Assembly: GCF_002221525.1 (NCBI RefSeq)
Contig: NZ_CP011028.1
Span: 1,003,001 to 1,067,000, forward strand
Direction: 5' to 3'
Length of the DNA stretch: 64,000 bases
Origin: Pseudoalteromonas espejiana DSM 9414
GTDB taxonomy: Bacteria > Pseudomonadota > Gammaproteobacteria > Enterobacterales > Alteromonadaceae
Below the pieces are notes generated by a model. The model worked only from the letters and a program-made list of their open reading frames with translations, was not told the origin of the DNA and did not search any database. The translations under genes were made by a program, and so were the position numbers. Position 1 is the stretch's first letter. Each line of letters starts with the position of its first letter. Of the stretch, positions 38,725-49,503 are shown piece by piece.

Positions 38725-41355
38725 ATGACACAGCAAATTGCAGTATTTACCAATGTTGGCGAGCGTACCAATGTAACCGGCTCAGCCATGTTTAAACGTT
38801 TAATCATGGAAGAAGACTATGAAGCAGCGCTTACCGTTGCCCGCGAACAAGTAGAAAATGGCGCCCAAGTTATTGATATAAACATGGACGAAGCCATGTT
38901 GGACTCAAAAGCGGCCATGGTTAAGTTTTTAAACTTAATTGCCTCAGAGCCTGATATTTCGAAAGTGCCTATTATGGTCGACTCCTCTAAATGGGAAGTA
39001 ATAGAAGCAGGCTTAAAGTGTATTCAAGGCAAGGCTATTGTTAACTCAATATCGCTTAAAGAGGGCGAAGAGCCGTTTAAACGCCAAGCTAAAATTATTA
39101 AACGCTTTGGTGCAGCTGCTGTTGTTATGGCGTTTGACACCGACGGCCAAGCCGACACCGCAGATAGAAAATACGAAATATGTGCGCGCAGCTACAAAAT
39201 ATTAGTAGACGATATTGGCTTCCCGCCGGAAGATATTATATTCGACCCTAATATATTTGCCGTAGCCACCGGTATAGAAGAGCACGACAACTACGCAGTA
39301 GAATTTATTGAAGGCACACGCCGCATTAAACAAAACTTACCACACTGTAAAGTGTCGGGCGGGGTGTCTAATGTATCGTTTTCGTTTAGGGGCAATAACC
39401 CTGTACGCGAAGCCATTCATTCAGTGTTTTTATACCACGCGATAAAAGCGGGTATGGATATGGGTATTGTAAATGCAGGCCAGCTTGCTGTTTATGACGA
39501 CATCCCCGAAGAACTTCGCAAAGCCGTAGAAGACGTAATCCTTAACACCGACCCCGGTGCAGGTGAGCGCCTTGTAGAAATAGCCCCTAAGTTTTCAGGC
39601 ATGGCACAAGCCGAGCGAGTAGAAGATTTAGAGTGGCGCACATGGCCTGTTGAAAAACGCCTAGAACACGCGCTTGTTAAAGGCATAACCACCTTTATAG
39701 ATGAAGACACCGAAGAGTGCCGCGCAGCTGCCGATAAACCTATTCACGTAATTGAAGGGCCATTAATGGATGGCATGAACGTGGTAGGGGATTTATTTGG
39801 CGCAGGAAAAATGTTTTTACCGCAAGTTGTTAAATCAGCCCGTGTAATGAAGCGTGCAGTGGCCTACCTAGACCCATACATAGAAGCCGAAAAAGAAGAA
39901 GGCGCCACTAACGGTAAAGTGGTTATGGCCACCGTAAAAGGCGACGTGCACGACATAGGTAAAAACATTGTAGGCGTAGTACTGCAATGTAATAACTACG
40001 AAGTAATCGACTTAGGCGTAATGGTACCTGCCGAAAAAATACTGCAAACAGCTATCGACGAAAAAGCCGACATAATCGGCCTTTCGGGTTTAATTACCCC
40101 ATCGCTAGATGAAATGGTACACGTAGCCAAAGAAATGACCCGCCGAGGCTTTGAATTACCCCTTATGATTGGCGGCGCAACGACCTCTAAAGCGCATACT
40201 GCAGTTAAAATTGAGCCACAGTACGACAAAGGCGTCGTGTACGTAAATAACGCCAGCCGTGCAGTGGGCGTAGTATCGAGCTTGTTATCTAAAGAGCTAA
40301 AACCAGCCTTTTTAGAAAAAACTAAAGCCGAGTACGTAAAAGTGCGCGAACAACAAGCGCGCAAAAAGCCACGTTCAAAACCGGTTACCATACAGCGTGC
40401 CCGTGACAACGCAGCACAGCTTGATTGGGATAACTACACGCCACCTGTGCCTAAAAAGCTGGGCGTGACCGAGTTTAAAAATGTATCAATCGCCACGTTG
40501 CGTAAATATATAGATTGGACCCCATACTTTATGACGTGGTCAATCGCTGGTAAATACCCGCGCATAATGGATGACGAAGTCGTTGGCGAACAAGCACAAA
40601 GCTTATTTAAAGACGCTAACGACATGCTCGACGACCTCGAAAAAGCAGGCAGTTTACAGCCATTGGGTGTAATCGGTTTATTCCCTGCAAACCGCGTGGG
40701 CGATGACATAGAAATTTACACCGACGAAACCCGCAAAGAGCTGTTAAACACCTCTTGCCATTTACGCCAGCAAACCGAAAAAACCGACTTTGCTAACTAT
40801 TGTTTGGCTGACTACATTGCGCCAAAAGGTACACCTGATTACTTTGGCGCGTTTGCCGTAACGGGCGGTTTAGAAGAAGACGACTTAGCCGACGCGTTCG
40901 ATGCACAGCAAGACGACTACAATAAAATAATGGTGAAAGCGGTTGCCGATAGGCTCGCAGAAGCCTTTGCCGAATACCTACACGAACAAGTGCGTAAAGA
41001 GTACTGGGGATATGCACCCGATGAAAACCTCGGTAACGATGAGCTAATTCGCGAAAACTACCAAGGCATTCGCCCAGCGCCAGGTTACCCAGCATGCCCA
41101 GAGCACACCGAGAAAAAGAAAATTTGGCAGTTACTCGATACCGAAAAACGCATTGGCATGCAGCTCACTAGCTCATACGCCATGTGGCCAGGAGCAGCTG
41201 TTTCTGGCTGGTATTTCTCACACCCAGAGGCAAAATACTACGCAGTAGCTGCAGTGCAAAAGGATCAGGTAGAAGACTACGCCAAGCGAACTAATATGAC
41301 GCTCGCAGAGGCAGAAAGATGGCTATCGCCTAACTTGGGGTATGATCCTGATTAG
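38725..41355 (+). CDS. metH: Split methionine synthase, folate/B12/activation modules
   Basis: 876 aa with the remaining MetH modules in order. The methyltetrahydrofolate (pterin-binding) domain covers about 1-300, from [17 protein letters not shown]. The cobalamin cap and Rossmann domains follow, with D407-V-H409-D-I-G (axial histidine H409). The AdoMet activation domain ends the protein, with [14 protein letters not shown] near the C-terminus. Its own AGGAG ribosome site lies in the 8-bp gap after the first half. Together the halves total 1233 aa, against 1227 for E. coli MetH, so nothing is missing. Confidence 0.95.
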   Translation: MTQQIAVFTNVGERTNVTGSAMFKRLIMEEDYEAALTVAREQVENGAQVIDINMDEAMLDSKAAMVKFLNLIASEPDISKVPIMVDSSKWEVIEAGLKCIQGKAIVNSISLKEGEEPFKRQAKIIKRFGAAAVVMAFDTDGQADTADRKYEICARSYKILVDDIGFPPEDIIFDPNIFAVATGIEEHDNYAVEFIEGTRRIKQNLPHCKVSGGVSNVSFSFRGNNPVREAIHSVFLYHAIKAGMDMGIVNAGQLAVYDDIPEELRKAVEDVILNTDPGAGERLVEIAPKFSGMAQAERVEDLEWRTWPVEKRLEHALVKGITTFIDEDTEECRAAADKPIHVIEGPLMDGMNVVGDLFGAGKMFLPQVVKSARVMKRAVAYLDPYIEAEKEEGATNGKVVMATVKGDVHDIGKNIVGVVLQCNNYEVIDLGVMVPAEKILQTAIDEKADIIGLSGLITPSLDEMVHVAKEMTRRGFELPLMIGGATTSKAHTAVKIEPQYDKGVVYVNNASRAVGVVSSLLSKELKPAFLEKTKAEYVKVREQQARKKPRSKPVTIQRARDNAAQLDWDNYTPPVPKKLGVTEFKNVSIATLRKYIDWTPYFMTWSIAGKYPRIMDDEVVGEQAQSLFKDANDMLDDLEKAGSLQPLGVIGLFPANRVGDDIEIYTDETRKELLNTSCHLRQQTEKTDFANYCLADYIAPKGTPDYFGAFAVTGGLEEDDLADAFDAQQDDYNKIMVKAVADRLAEAFAEYLHEQVRKEYWGYAPDENLGNDELIRENYQGIRPAPGYPACPEHTEKKKIWQLLDTEKRIGMQLTSSYAMWPGAAVSGWYFSHPEAKYYAVAAVQKDQVEDYAKRTNMTLAEAERWLSPNLGYDPD

Positions 41356-41390
41356 AAGAGTAGCGGTCAGTTTTTAGCTATCAGTAAAAC

Positions 41391-41418
41391 AAAACGAGCC
41401 TAATTAGGCTCGTTTTTG
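41391..41418 (+). terminator. Terminator after the metA-metH operon
   Basis: AAAACGAGCC TAAT/TA GGCTCGTTTT palindrome with T-run; nine to ten pairs. Confidence 0.9.
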
Positions 41419-41568
41419 TTTTCAGATTAGGATTAACTACTATTGGTATTAACGATTAGTAATCGATATATCTACTTTATTTAATATCAAGTAGTTGTTT
41501 GCATATAGATAAGTTAGTGTGACTATTAAATTTATACTAATTAATTGGATTTTTTGAATGGAGCTTCA

Positions 41569-42231
41569 GTGAAAAAAGAAGATGGTATATCTAAGTATAA
41601 ATTAAATAAAATTGCAGTGGAGTCTTTGAGAAACACTATCCGCTTACATTTCGACTCGGTGCTACTTTACAATAACGGATCTTATCCAAGTGCACTACAA
41701 CTCTCTATATTAGCTTTAGAAGAGTTCTCAAAAGCCCATTGGGTTGATCATTATATATGGTCATCTGAAACGAATGAAGGCTACCCAAATGCTGCTGAAG
41801 AGCTAGATTGGTTAAAAGGTTTATACGGTCATCCAAAGAAGCAGTGGAACTTTGTTGCAAGGGAAGTTGAGGATTATTCCCCAAACTTTATTTCAGTTAT
41901 TCAAAGCCGGGAACTGGAAAGTAAAAAACAAAACTCAGTTTATGTTGGTTTACCTAGAATTAAGGGAAAGATTGATATTGATAGTAAAATCTCTACTCCA
42001 TGGCAAATTAAACAAAAAGATGCAAAACAGCTCATTTCAATAATTAATGATGAATTAATTCGAATCATTACAAGAATTGAAGACGAGGAGTTTTATTTTG
42101 AAGGTGGAAAAGGTATGGATGAAGTTTTTGATTATGAAATATATAAAAAGCTTTTAAAGTGGCCTCATAAAAGTGGATTGAAAAATAAAAGCTGGAGACA
42201 AAAAAATAAGAGTGAAAATGATAAAATCTAA
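41569..42231 (+). CDS. AbiV-like HEPN-domain protein (candidate phage-defence gene)
   Basis: 220 aa if started at GTG 41569, which has GGAG five bases upstream; a TTG 24 bases earlier is an alternative. The segment around residues 25-60, YNNGSYPSALQLSILALEEFSKA in sense, fits the AbiV family helix pair (alanine-rich, then ALEE-x-x-KA). AbiV proteins cause abortive infection in lactococci, and HEPN folds are often RNases, but the usual R-x4-6-H is not obvious. Base composition is visibly A+T-richer than the flanking metH and ior genes, suggesting acquisition. The next gene follows ten bases later. Confidence 0.6.
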   Translation: MKKEDGISKYKLNKIAVESLRNTIRLHFDSVLLYNNGSYPSALQLSILALEEFSKAHWVDHYIWSSETNEGYPNAAEELDWLKGLYGHPKKQWNFVAREVEDYSPNFISVIQSRELESKKQNSVYVGLPRIKGKIDIDSKISTPWQIKQKDAKQLISIINDELIRIITRIEDEEFYFEGGKGMDEVFDYEIYKKLLKWPHKSGLKNKSWRQKNKSENDKI

Positions 42232-42241
42232 AGGTCTATTA

Positions 42242-42997
42242 ATGAAGTATCTAAACTATTTATTACTTTGCCTATCTATATTTTTCACATCGAACACATT
42301 TGCGCTTGAGCAGAAGTATCACGAGAGTGTTTTACCTGTTATTGTTGCTTTTAAAACGCAGGATAAAACTGAGATTGCTGCGCATATTCGCTACCCTCTA
42401 AAAAGGCAATACCCATTGCCTGACATTAAAAATGAAGCTGAATTTATTAACCGCTTTGATGAAGTGTTTGACGAGGAACTTGTTGCCGTTATTGGCAGCT
42501 CTAATGTTAATACAGATTGGGATAGCGTAGGTTGGCGTGGCATTATGCTAAATAGCGGCGTGATGTGGGTAGATACCGATGGTAAAATTATCGGTATAAA
42601 TAGCCACACAGCCAAAGAGCAGGCATTTGCTAAACGCTTAATTGAACAAGACAAGCAATCACTCCATTCAAGTATTAATACTTTTGAAGAGCCAGTACTC
42701 GATTGGAAAACGGCTAACTACCATATTCGCGTTGATGATTTAGGTGATAGAAATTACCGTTATGTGGTGTGGGATATTGATAAAAAGATTAGCGATAAGC
42801 CAGATATGGTTTTATTAAACGGTGATATTACCTTTGAGGGTAGTGGCGGGAATCATCACTATACGTTTAAAAATGGGCGTTATAGTTACATATTACACGT
42901 TACTGTAATTGGCTGCGATACATCGCCACCTGGTTGGCTTGAAGTATATAAAGATGATGAGCAGTTATTAAAAGAGCGAGTTATAAGTGCTGAGTAG
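42242..42997 (+). CDS. Exported protein of unknown function next to the AbiV-like gene
   Basis: 251 aa starting MKYLNYLLL, with AAAGG seven bases upstream. A signal peptide ends near NTFALEQ. The mature protein has a first region with many Asp/Glu (residues about 25-110, including FINRFDEVF and VMWVDTDGKIIGIN) and a beta-rich C-terminal domain (GDITFEGSGGNHHYTF, HVTVIGCD). I do not recognise a family. The tight spacing suggests co-transcription with the AbiV-like gene, yet nothing in it looks defence-related; base composition is closer to the host norm. Confidence 0.65.
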   Translation: MKYLNYLLLCLSIFFTSNTFALEQKYHESVLPVIVAFKTQDKTEIAAHIRYPLKRQYPLPDIKNEAEFINRFDEVFDEELVAVIGSSNVNTDWDSVGWRGIMLNSGVMWVDTDGKIIGINSHTAKEQAFAKRLIEQDKQSLHSSINTFEEPVLDWKTANYHIRVDDLGDRNYRYVVWDIDKKISDKPDMVLLNGDITFEGSGGNHHYTFKNGRYSYILHVTVIGCDTSPPGWLEVYKDDEQLLKERVISAE

Positions 42998-43182
42998 AGT
43001 CAACAAACCCTTCTTATTTACACCCAATAAAGCTGTCATCTAATAACAGCTATAAATTGGCGGTTCGGCGATAAAAATTTCAATAAACCAATCCTAAGTG
43101 GTAGGCTAAAAAAGTAGCAAGTATTCAAACCGTTCTCGCGCAACAAGGAATTCCTTTAAAGCGCTTTGCCAAGGAGTTAAAT

Positions 43183-43680
43183 ATGATCACGCTTACCGTT
43201 AATGGTAATAAACATGAGTTTACAGGCGATCCGTCAACGCCGGTGCTTTGGTATCTTCGAGATGAATTAAATTTAACCGGGCCTAAATTTGGCTGTGGTA
43301 TGGCGCAGTGTGGTGCGTGCACCATACATATTGATGGCGTAGCGCAGCGCTCGTGTGTATTACCGGTATCGGCTGTAGTAGGGCGTAATATTACCTCTAT
43401 TGAAGGGTTAAGCGAGCAAGGCGACCACCCCGTGCAAAAAGCGTGGGTTGAGCATAAAGTGCCGCAGTGTGGGTTTTGTCAGTGCGGGCAAATAATGCAA
43501 GCGGCAAGCTTATTAGCCGCTAACCCCAATCCAACTGATGATGAAATAGTGAGTAACATGTCGGGCAATATTTGCCGTTGTGGCACGTATCCGCGTATTC
43601 ATAAAGCGATTAAGTCGGCGGCTAAAACCATTGCGGGCGTTGAATATTTTGACCCAAATGAACAAGGGGAAGAAGTATGA
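43183..43680 (+). CDS. iorA: Molybdenum hydroxylase small [2Fe-2S] subunit (IorA-type)
   Basis: 165 aa. Plant-type cluster cysteines are C38, C43, C46 and C58; the second helical cluster uses C96, C99, C131 and C133. This is the two-cluster electron-transfer subunit of the xanthine-oxidase superfamily, nearest to isoquinoline 1-oxidoreductase alpha. AAGGAG lies seven bases before the ATG. The stop overlaps the start of the large subunit by 4 bp. Confidence 0.9.
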   Translation: MITLTVNGNKHEFTGDPSTPVLWYLRDELNLTGPKFGCGMAQCGACTIHIDGVAQRSCVLPVSAVVGRNITSIEGLSEQGDHPVQKAWVEHKVPQCGFCQCGQIMQAASLLAANPNPTDDEIVSNMSGNICRCGTYPRIHKAIKSAAKTIAGVEYFDPNEQGEEV

Positions 43681-45938
43681 AAAACAACAATACATACTTT
43701 GACCTAAACCGCCGCCAATTTTTAAAAACCAGCGCAATAGGCGCATTGGTATTAGGCACTTATTTTGTAGGCAGTGCGCCAAGAGCGTTTGCTGGCGTGT
43801 TAGAGCAACCCTCTGAGCAAGCAAAACGTGCCAACTTATTTATAGCACTGCGCCCCGATGGCATGGTTGAAATAACCTGCCACCGCTCTGAAATGGGCCA
43901 ACAAATTCGAACAGCCATAGCTCAAATTGTGGCAGACGAAATGGAAGCTGCGTGGGATAAAGTAGTTGTTATTCAAGGTAAGGGCGACCCTAAATACGGG
44001 GATCAAAACACCGATGGCTCGCGCAGTATTCGCTACAACATGCAGCGCCTGCGCGAAATGGGCGCAAGCGTACGTTATATGATGCAGCATGCTGCCGCTA
44101 AATATTGGAAAGTTGAGCCTCAAACCTGTACAGCTAATCAGCACGTGGTTACCCACAGCTCGGGTAAAACGCTGGCCTATAAAGACTTAATAGACCTAGC
44201 GCTTGGTATTACCCCACCAGAGCCTGACAAGCTAACACTTAAAAAACGTAAAGAATGGCGTTATATAAATACAGGTATGGCGCACATAGATTTAACCGAT
44301 TTAGTAACCGGTAAAGCCACATTTGCTGCCGATGTACGCGAACCAAAAGCGCTGGTGGCTATTATTGAGCGCCCGCCGGTAGTAGGTGGTGTGGTTAAAT
44401 CGTTTGATGCCAGCGCCGCTAAAGCAATTAATGGCGTAGTTGATGTTATTGAAATGCCTGTTCCAAAAGGCGCACCGCAATTTCAGCCAAAAGGCGGCAT
44501 TGCTATTGTTGCTAAAAATACGTGGGCTGCATGGCAGGCGCGTAAAGCACTAAAAGTAGTGTGGGATGATGGTAAAAACGGCGATTATAATTCAGAGAAC
44601 TTTAAAAAGTCGCTATTGCAAACAGTGAATGAGCCGCAAGCGCATGTGCGCGAAATAGGCGATACCACCAACATATTGGCTAAATCGAGCAATAAGTTAG
44701 TAGCTGACTACTATGCGCCGCACCTAGCTCAAGCACCAATGGAACCACCTTGTGCTACGGCGATGTATTATAAAGACCGCGTTGATATTTGGGCTGCAAC
44801 ACAAAATCCACAAGCTGATATGAAAACCGTAGCTGCGTTACTTGGTATGCAAGAGAGCCAAATTAACGTGCATGTCACCATGTTAGGTGGCGGTTTTGGG
44901 CGTAAATCAAAACCTGATTTTTCGGCAGAAGCCGCCTACATTTCAATGAAAGTAGGTAAACCCATACGCGTTCAATGGACGCGAGAGGATGATATTCAGC
45001 ACAGTTTTTATCATGCGGTATCGGCTCAACATATTGAAGCGTCATTAGATGAAAAAGGTAACATAGAAGCTTATTTACATCGTACGGCGTTTTCGCCAAT
45101 TGTATCTACGTTTCAAGAAGGGGCAACGTCGCCTGCAGGCTTTGAGCTGCGCTTAGGCTTTACTGATAACCCTATAAACTCACCTAATTTAAAGCTAGAA
45201 AATGGCGAAGCACCCGCTAAAGCTAGAGTGGGTTGGATGCGCTCGGTATCAAATATTTTCCATGCTTTTGCTATTCAGTCATTTATTGCTGAAGCGGCGC
45301 ACAAAGCAGGGCGCGACCAAAAAGACTATTTACTCGAAACCATAGGCCCTGATCGCATATTGGATGTAACCGAGCAAAATGCGACGTACGATAACTATGG
45401 CGGCGATAAAGACGTTTACCCATTAGATATTGGCAAGTTACGTCATGTTATTGAAAAAGTAGCTGATATAAGTAAATGGGGCCGAAAGCTTCCAAAAGGG
45501 CGCGGGTTAGGTATTGCAGCACACCGCAGCTTTTTAACGTATGTGGCAACGGTAGTTGAGGTAGAAGTTTCAGATGCTGGCGATTTAAACGTGATTAAAT
45601 CGTGGGTAGCTATTGATGCAGGTACGGTTGTAAACACCGATACCGTTAAAAACCAAACGCAAGGTGGTTCTATTTACGGTATTACAACCGCAATAAGCGA
45701 TGGTATTACTTTTGATAAAGGCCGAGTACAGCAAAGTAATTTTCATGATTACCGCGTACCCCGTATGAGCGACTCACCTTTAGAGGTAGAGGTCGAAATA
45801 ATACAAAGCGATGCGCCACCAGCAGGCGTAGGCGAGCCCGCAACACCGGTTTACGCCCCTGCATTGTGTAACGCCATTTTTGCCGCTTGTGGTAAGCGTA
45901 TTAGGCAATTGCCTATAGGTAACCAATTAAAAGCATAA
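43677..45938 (+). CDS. iorB: Molybdenum hydroxylase large subunit, Tat-exported (IorB-type)
   Basis: 753 aa catalytic subunit that binds molybdopterin (probably the cytosine dinucleotide form). A twin-arginine signal (NRRQFLK, R12-R13) means it is folded with cofactor and exported with the small subunit. Conserved pieces are [13 protein letters not shown] (cofactor binding), AQAPMEPP and the C-terminal GVGEPATPV with the catalytic glutamate. The physiological substrate is likely an aldehyde or N-heterocycle but is unknown. No cytochrome subunit or XdhC-like chaperone gene adjoins it. Confidence 0.9.
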   Translation: MKNNNTYFDLNRRQFLKTSAIGALVLGTYFVGSAPRAFAGVLEQPSEQAKRANLFIALRPDGMVEITCHRSEMGQQIRTAIAQIVADEMEAAWDKVVVIQGKGDPKYGDQNTDGSRSIRYNMQRLREMGASVRYMMQHAAAKYWKVEPQTCTANQHVVTHSSGKTLAYKDLIDLALGITPPEPDKLTLKKRKEWRYINTGMAHIDLTDLVTGKATFAADVREPKALVAIIERPPVVGGVVKSFDASAAKAINGVVDVIEMPVPKGAPQFQPKGGIAIVAKNTWAAWQARKALKVVWDDGKNGDYNSENFKKSLLQTVNEPQAHVREIGDTTNILAKSSNKLVADYYAPHLAQAPMEPPCATAMYYKDRVDIWAATQNPQADMKTVAALLGMQESQINVHVTMLGGGFGRKSKPDFSAEAAYISMKVGKPIRVQWTREDDIQHSFYHAVSAQHIEASLDEKGNIEAYLHRTAFSPIVSTFQEGATSPAGFELRLGFTDNPINSPNLKLENGEAPAKARVGWMRSVSNIFHAFAIQSFIAEAAHKAGRDQKDYLLETIGPDRILDVTEQNATYDNYGGDKDVYPLDIGKLRHVIEKVADISKWGRKLPKGRGLGIAAHRSFLTYVATVVEVEVSDAGDLNVIKSWVAIDAGTVVNTDTVKNQTQGGSIYGITTAISDGITFDKGRVQQSNFHDYRVPRMSDSPLEVEVEIIQSDAPPAGVGEPATPVYAPALCNAIFAACGKRIRQLPIGNQLKA

Positions 45939-45963
45939 ATAAACGTTCTTTTTTAGCCGTTAA

Positions 45964-45993
45964 ACAAAAAAACCGCCAAATGGCGGTTTTTTT
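45964..45993. terminator. Bidirectional terminator between iorB and the CsbD gene
   Basis: AAAACCGCCA / TGGCGGTTTT with AA loop, A-run and T-run; serves two convergent genes. Confidence 0.9.
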
Positions 45994-46005
45994 AGAAATT
46001 AGCGA

Positions 46006-46203
46006 TTAGTGAGTTTTTTCAAACTCATCTACTTCACGCTCTGCTTCTTCTTTAGATTTACCGTACTGCTGCTGGATTTTACCCACTAGCTCTGTACGGC
46101 TACCTTCAATTTTGTCTAAATCGTCGTCAGTAAGATCGCCCCATTTTTGTTGCGCCTTACCTTTAAGTTCGTTCCAATTACCTTTCATACGATCGCTGTT
46201 CAT
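46006..46203 (-). CDS. CsbD-family stress protein
   Basis: 65-aa hydrophilic helical protein of the CsbD/YjbJ family: MNSDRMKGNWNELKGKAQQ, then WGDLTDDDL and the acidic C-terminal helix. Family members are abundant general-stress proteins of unknown mechanism. AAGGAG lies six bases before the ATG. Monocistronic, with its own terminator. Confidence 0.92.
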   Translation of the reverse strand: MNSDRMKGNWNELKGKAQQKWGDLTDDDLDKIEGSRTELVGKIQQQYGKSKEEAEREVDEFEKTH

Positions 46204-46476
46204 AAGTTTCTCCTTACTTAGATTTAATTAACGTTCACTATAAAAGGAGCAAGGCGTGTACCAATAAGTTAAATTTAAATTTTGTATTTATAATCATGGT
46301 GTTATGTTTTCATTGGCGCAGTAGCAATTAATATAGCGCGCATGTCCTTAAAAAATGTACAGAGCGGTCTGTAATTATTTCTGATTGTGATGCCCTTTAT
46401 AACCACAGAGCTTTAGCGGCGCGTTTATTTTTGGTTTTTGTTACAATGCATACAAAGCAATTTTGGGTAAATAGCA

Positions 46477-48903
46477 GTGCTGCCGGTTCAAAACATATAT
46501 CAACAACTCGTAACTACATTACAAAGTAACCCTATAACGTTATTACAAGCACCGCCTGGTGCAGGTAAATCAACATGGTTGCCGCTACAGCTTATGCGCG
46601 ACGGCCATTTTAAACGTATTGTAATGCTGGAGCCGCGCCGCTTAGCTGCACGTAATATTGCCAATTACCTAGCGCAGTGCCAAAACGAAAATGTGGGGCA
46701 AAGTGTTGGCCTGCGGGTGCGCGGTGAGAGTAAAGTAAGTAACAATACGCGCCTTGAAATAGTCACAGAGGGCATGCTTACTCGCATGCTACAAAACGAT
46801 CCAGAACTTAGCGATATTGATTTACTGATATTTGATGAGTTTCATGAACGCTCGATTGCAGCCGATACCTCACTGGCCTTTGCTCTAGAGACCCAAAGTG
46901 CACTGCGTGACGATTTAACCATACTCCTTATGTCAGCGACCCTTGATACCGAGCGCTATACGCAATTTTTTGATTGCCCCGTTATTCAATCAAGTGGGCG
47001 AAGTTACCCCATAGACGAAGTATACATACCCATAAAAGATGAAAGCCGCTGGCTTGATGCTATTCCCTCTTTAATAAAACAAGCACTTAACGAGCAAAGC
47101 GGCAGTGCACTGGTGTTTTTGCCTGGTCAATTTGAAATATTACGCGTACAACAGGCCCTAAATGATTTGCCAAGTAACTGCCTAGTTGCCACGTTATTTG
47201 GCGAGCAAGATAAAGCCAACCAGCAGGCGGCGATTGCTCCTGCGCCTGAAGGCATGCGCAAAGTTGTGCTTACCACCAATGTAGCCGAAACCAGCTTAAC
47301 TATTGAAGGCATTCGCATTGTTATTGATAGCGGTAAACGCCGCGCGGCGAGCTATAACTTAAAAACAGGCGTAACGGAGCTTACAACACAAAGTATATCG
47401 CGCTCTTCTGCCGTGCAGCGAGCAGGGCGTGCAGGGCGAATAGAACCGGGTGTGGTGTACAGGCTTGGCTCAAAGCAAACCTTTGAGCGACGCAATAGCC
47501 ACGATAACCCCGAAATACTCACCTCAGACATAAGCCAACTTATGTTGGAGGCAAAACAGTGGGGCGCAAATATTAGCGAGCTCACCTTGCTTGATACGCC
47601 AACAACGCAGCAATGCACACAAGCAATGAGCTTACTGACTATGCTTGAAGCCATCGATGGCAAAGGCAAGCTAACCAAGTTGGGCAGCAACATGCTGGGT
47701 TTTGGGGCGGATATTCGCTTAGCGCATATGCTTTTAAAAGCATATGCGCTTGAGGCAGAGCTCCCTGGTATTTATCGCTTAGCACTTTATTTAGTGGCGC
47801 TGCTTGAGAGCAGAATAAACAGCGCCAACGAGCTAAGCTTAGCGCTTCATAACCAGCAGCAAAGGCCACACCCAGTATTTAAACAGCAGTTAAAATACTG
47901 GCAAAGCCGTTTAAAAGTAACCGACAGTAACAGCGAGCTAAACACAGAGTATTTAGGTTTGCTAGTGGCATTAGCTTACCCCGACCGCATTGCAAAAAAA
48001 CGCGGTAATGGCTATTTACTTGCCAATGGGGCGGGCGCTGATTTAAACACCGATTACTGGCACAACGATGACTACCTTGCCATTGCTACCATGGGCGGCC
48101 ATAAAGGCGCTCGTATATTTGCAGCGACAGCGCTTAGCCCATTTGAGCTACAAGATTACTTACCGCACTTATTTACTTCGCTCACCCGCTGTGAATTTGA
48201 TGAAAAAACTGCGCGCTTTATTCATCAAGACGAAGTAAAGCTCGGCGCTATTACGCTTACAAGCCAACCGAGTAAACAAAAGCTTGATAAAAGCGAGCGC
48301 GCCAAAGCGTGGCTTAATTTATTTACTAAGCATGGTTTTGCATTATTTAATGAACAGCGCGATGCACAGCAATTATTAATACGCATGAGTTTAGCTAGTC
48401 AGTTTATGCCTGATAAATTCCCAACGATTAGCGAACAACACCTTATAGAAACGGCTGATGATTGGTTAGGCGTGTATTTACAAGATATAAAAACACTCGA
48501 TCAGCTTAAAAAGTTAAACTACTTTGAAGCGCTGCAAAATTGTTTTGACTGGCCGCAGCAAACAGCGTTAAAAGCGTTATTACCACTTAGATTAACGGTA
48601 CCGAGTAGCTCAAATATAAAAATTAATTACCAGCTAGATGGCCCCGCAAAGTTAAGCGTGCGCATGCAAGAAGTGTATGGTTTAACCAGTACGCCTATGC
48701 TTGCTAATGGTAAATTGCCACTGCTTATGGAATTACTATCGCCAGGTAAGCGCTCACTACAGCTTACACAAGATCTTGCACACTTTTGGGCTACTAGTTA
48801 TCGCGATGTACAAAAAGAAATGAAGGGGCGTTACCCTAAGCATTTTTGGCCAGACGACCCAGCCAATAGCGTTGCAACCAATAGAGTAAAAAGCAAAATG
48901 TAG
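46477..48903 (+). CDS. hrpB: ATP-dependent helicase HrpB (DEAH family)
   Basis: 808 aa, usual length. Starts with GTG (MLPVQNIYQQ). Walker A GAGKST with K31, DEFHERS as motif II, LMSATLD as motif III, TTNVAETSLTI and QRAGRAGR as motif VI. The HA2/OB-like region and the HrpB-specific C-terminal domain (PKHFWPDDP at the end) are intact. Its cellular role is poorly defined. It is convergent with the sigma-factor gene 7 bp downstream, with no obvious terminator between. Confidence 0.94.
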   Translation: MLPVQNIYQQLVTTLQSNPITLLQAPPGAGKSTWLPLQLMRDGHFKRIVMLEPRRLAARNIANYLAQCQNENVGQSVGLRVRGESKVSNNTRLEIVTEGMLTRMLQNDPELSDIDLLIFDEFHERSIAADTSLAFALETQSALRDDLTILLMSATLDTERYTQFFDCPVIQSSGRSYPIDEVYIPIKDESRWLDAIPSLIKQALNEQSGSALVFLPGQFEILRVQQALNDLPSNCLVATLFGEQDKANQQAAIAPAPEGMRKVVLTTNVAETSLTIEGIRIVIDSGKRRAASYNLKTGVTELTTQSISRSSAVQRAGRAGRIEPGVVYRLGSKQTFERRNSHDNPEILTSDISQLMLEAKQWGANISELTLLDTPTTQQCTQAMSLLTMLEAIDGKGKLTKLGSNMLGFGADIRLAHMLLKAYALEAELPGIYRLALYLVALLESRINSANELSLALHNQQQRPHPVFKQQLKYWQSRLKVTDSNSELNTEYLGLLVALAYPDRIAKKRGNGYLLANGAGADLNTDYWHNDDYLAIATMGGHKGARIFAATALSPFELQDYLPHLFTSLTRCEFDEKTARFIHQDEVKLGAITLTSQPSKQKLDKSERAKAWLNLFTKHGFALFNEQRDAQQLLIRMSLASQFMPDKFPTISEQHLIETADDWLGVYLQDIKTLDQLKKLNYFEALQNCFDWPQQTALKALLPLRLTVPSSSNIKINYQLDGPAKLSVRMQEVYGLTSTPMLANGKLPLLMELLSPGKRSLQLTQDLAHFWATSYRDVQKEMKGRYPKHFWPDDPANSVATNRVKSKM

Positions 48904-48910
48904 GTTTAAC

Positions 48911-49453
48911 TTAGCACTTTAAGCACGTATTGTTTTTAGGTGTCACGTCGAGTAAGTTACCCTGCGAGTCTATATTAAAGCTACAACAATGATTAAAGAT
49001 TTGGTGCAGCTTTTTACGGCTTTTAATTACTCTCGATTTGAGTGTTGAGTAATTAATATCATGGCTTTGAGCATACTCTTTTTGTGAAATACCTTCTATT
49101 TCAATCGCGGTTAAAAGTGCGGCCTCATCCTGGGGAAGTGCATTTATAAAAGGCTTAACACACCCAGCGAGCTCTGTAATTACTTGGGTTTGTTCTTGCT
49201 CGTACCATAATGAGCCGACTTCTACATTTTGTGATGCATGGCTTTTTCTGTAAAAGTCGATAACTGTATTGTTCGCTATTTGAAATATCCACGATTTAAT
49301 TTTGCTTGGCTCTTTAACCGCATATAAATGCTGATGGGTTTTAATGAGTATGTCTTGCATTAAATCATCAACATCACTGGGGTTAGCTATTTTACTGTGC
49401 AAAAACGCTTTTAAGCTCGCTTGATATTGGCTCCAAATTATTTTTATATCCAA
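48911..49453 (-). CDS. sigZ: SigZ-like ECF RNA polymerase sigma factor
   Basis: 180 aa using TTG at 49453, which follows a perfect GGAGG with six-base spacing; the longer frame would translate this ribosome site. Sigma region 2 is about 10-75 (DVDDLMQDILIKTHQHL, IFQIANNTVIDFYRK) and region 4 about 100-155 (YAQSHDINYSTLKSRVIKSRKKL). The tail HCCSFNIDSQGNLLDVTPKNNTCLKC-type segment carries four cysteines, as in SigZ, and could bind metal or sense thiol state. No anti-sigma gene is adjacent; a GST-like gene lies upstream in the same orientation. Confidence 0.85.
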   Translation of the reverse strand: MDIKIIWSQYQASLKAFLHSKIANPSDVDDLMQDILIKTHQHLYAVKEPSKIKSWIFQIANNTVIDFYRKSHASQNVEVGSLWYEQEQTQVITELAGCVKPFINALPQDEAALLTAIEIEGISQKEYAQSHDINYSTLKSRVIKSRKKLHQIFNHCCSFNIDSQGNLLDVTPKNNTCLKC

Positions 49454-49503
49454 AGTAAACCTCCAAGTAGTAAAGCGATGAGTAAACACCGCTTTACAGT
49501 TAC

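Noticed and set aside
38710..38730. Frameshift or assembly error splitting metH
   Set aside because: The first frame ends at a natural module boundary, and the second has its own AGGAG and ATG with no lost conserved residues.
43031..43051. Terminator after the exported protein at 42242
   Set aside because: AGCTGT/ACAGCT can pair, but no T-run follows on the plus strand.
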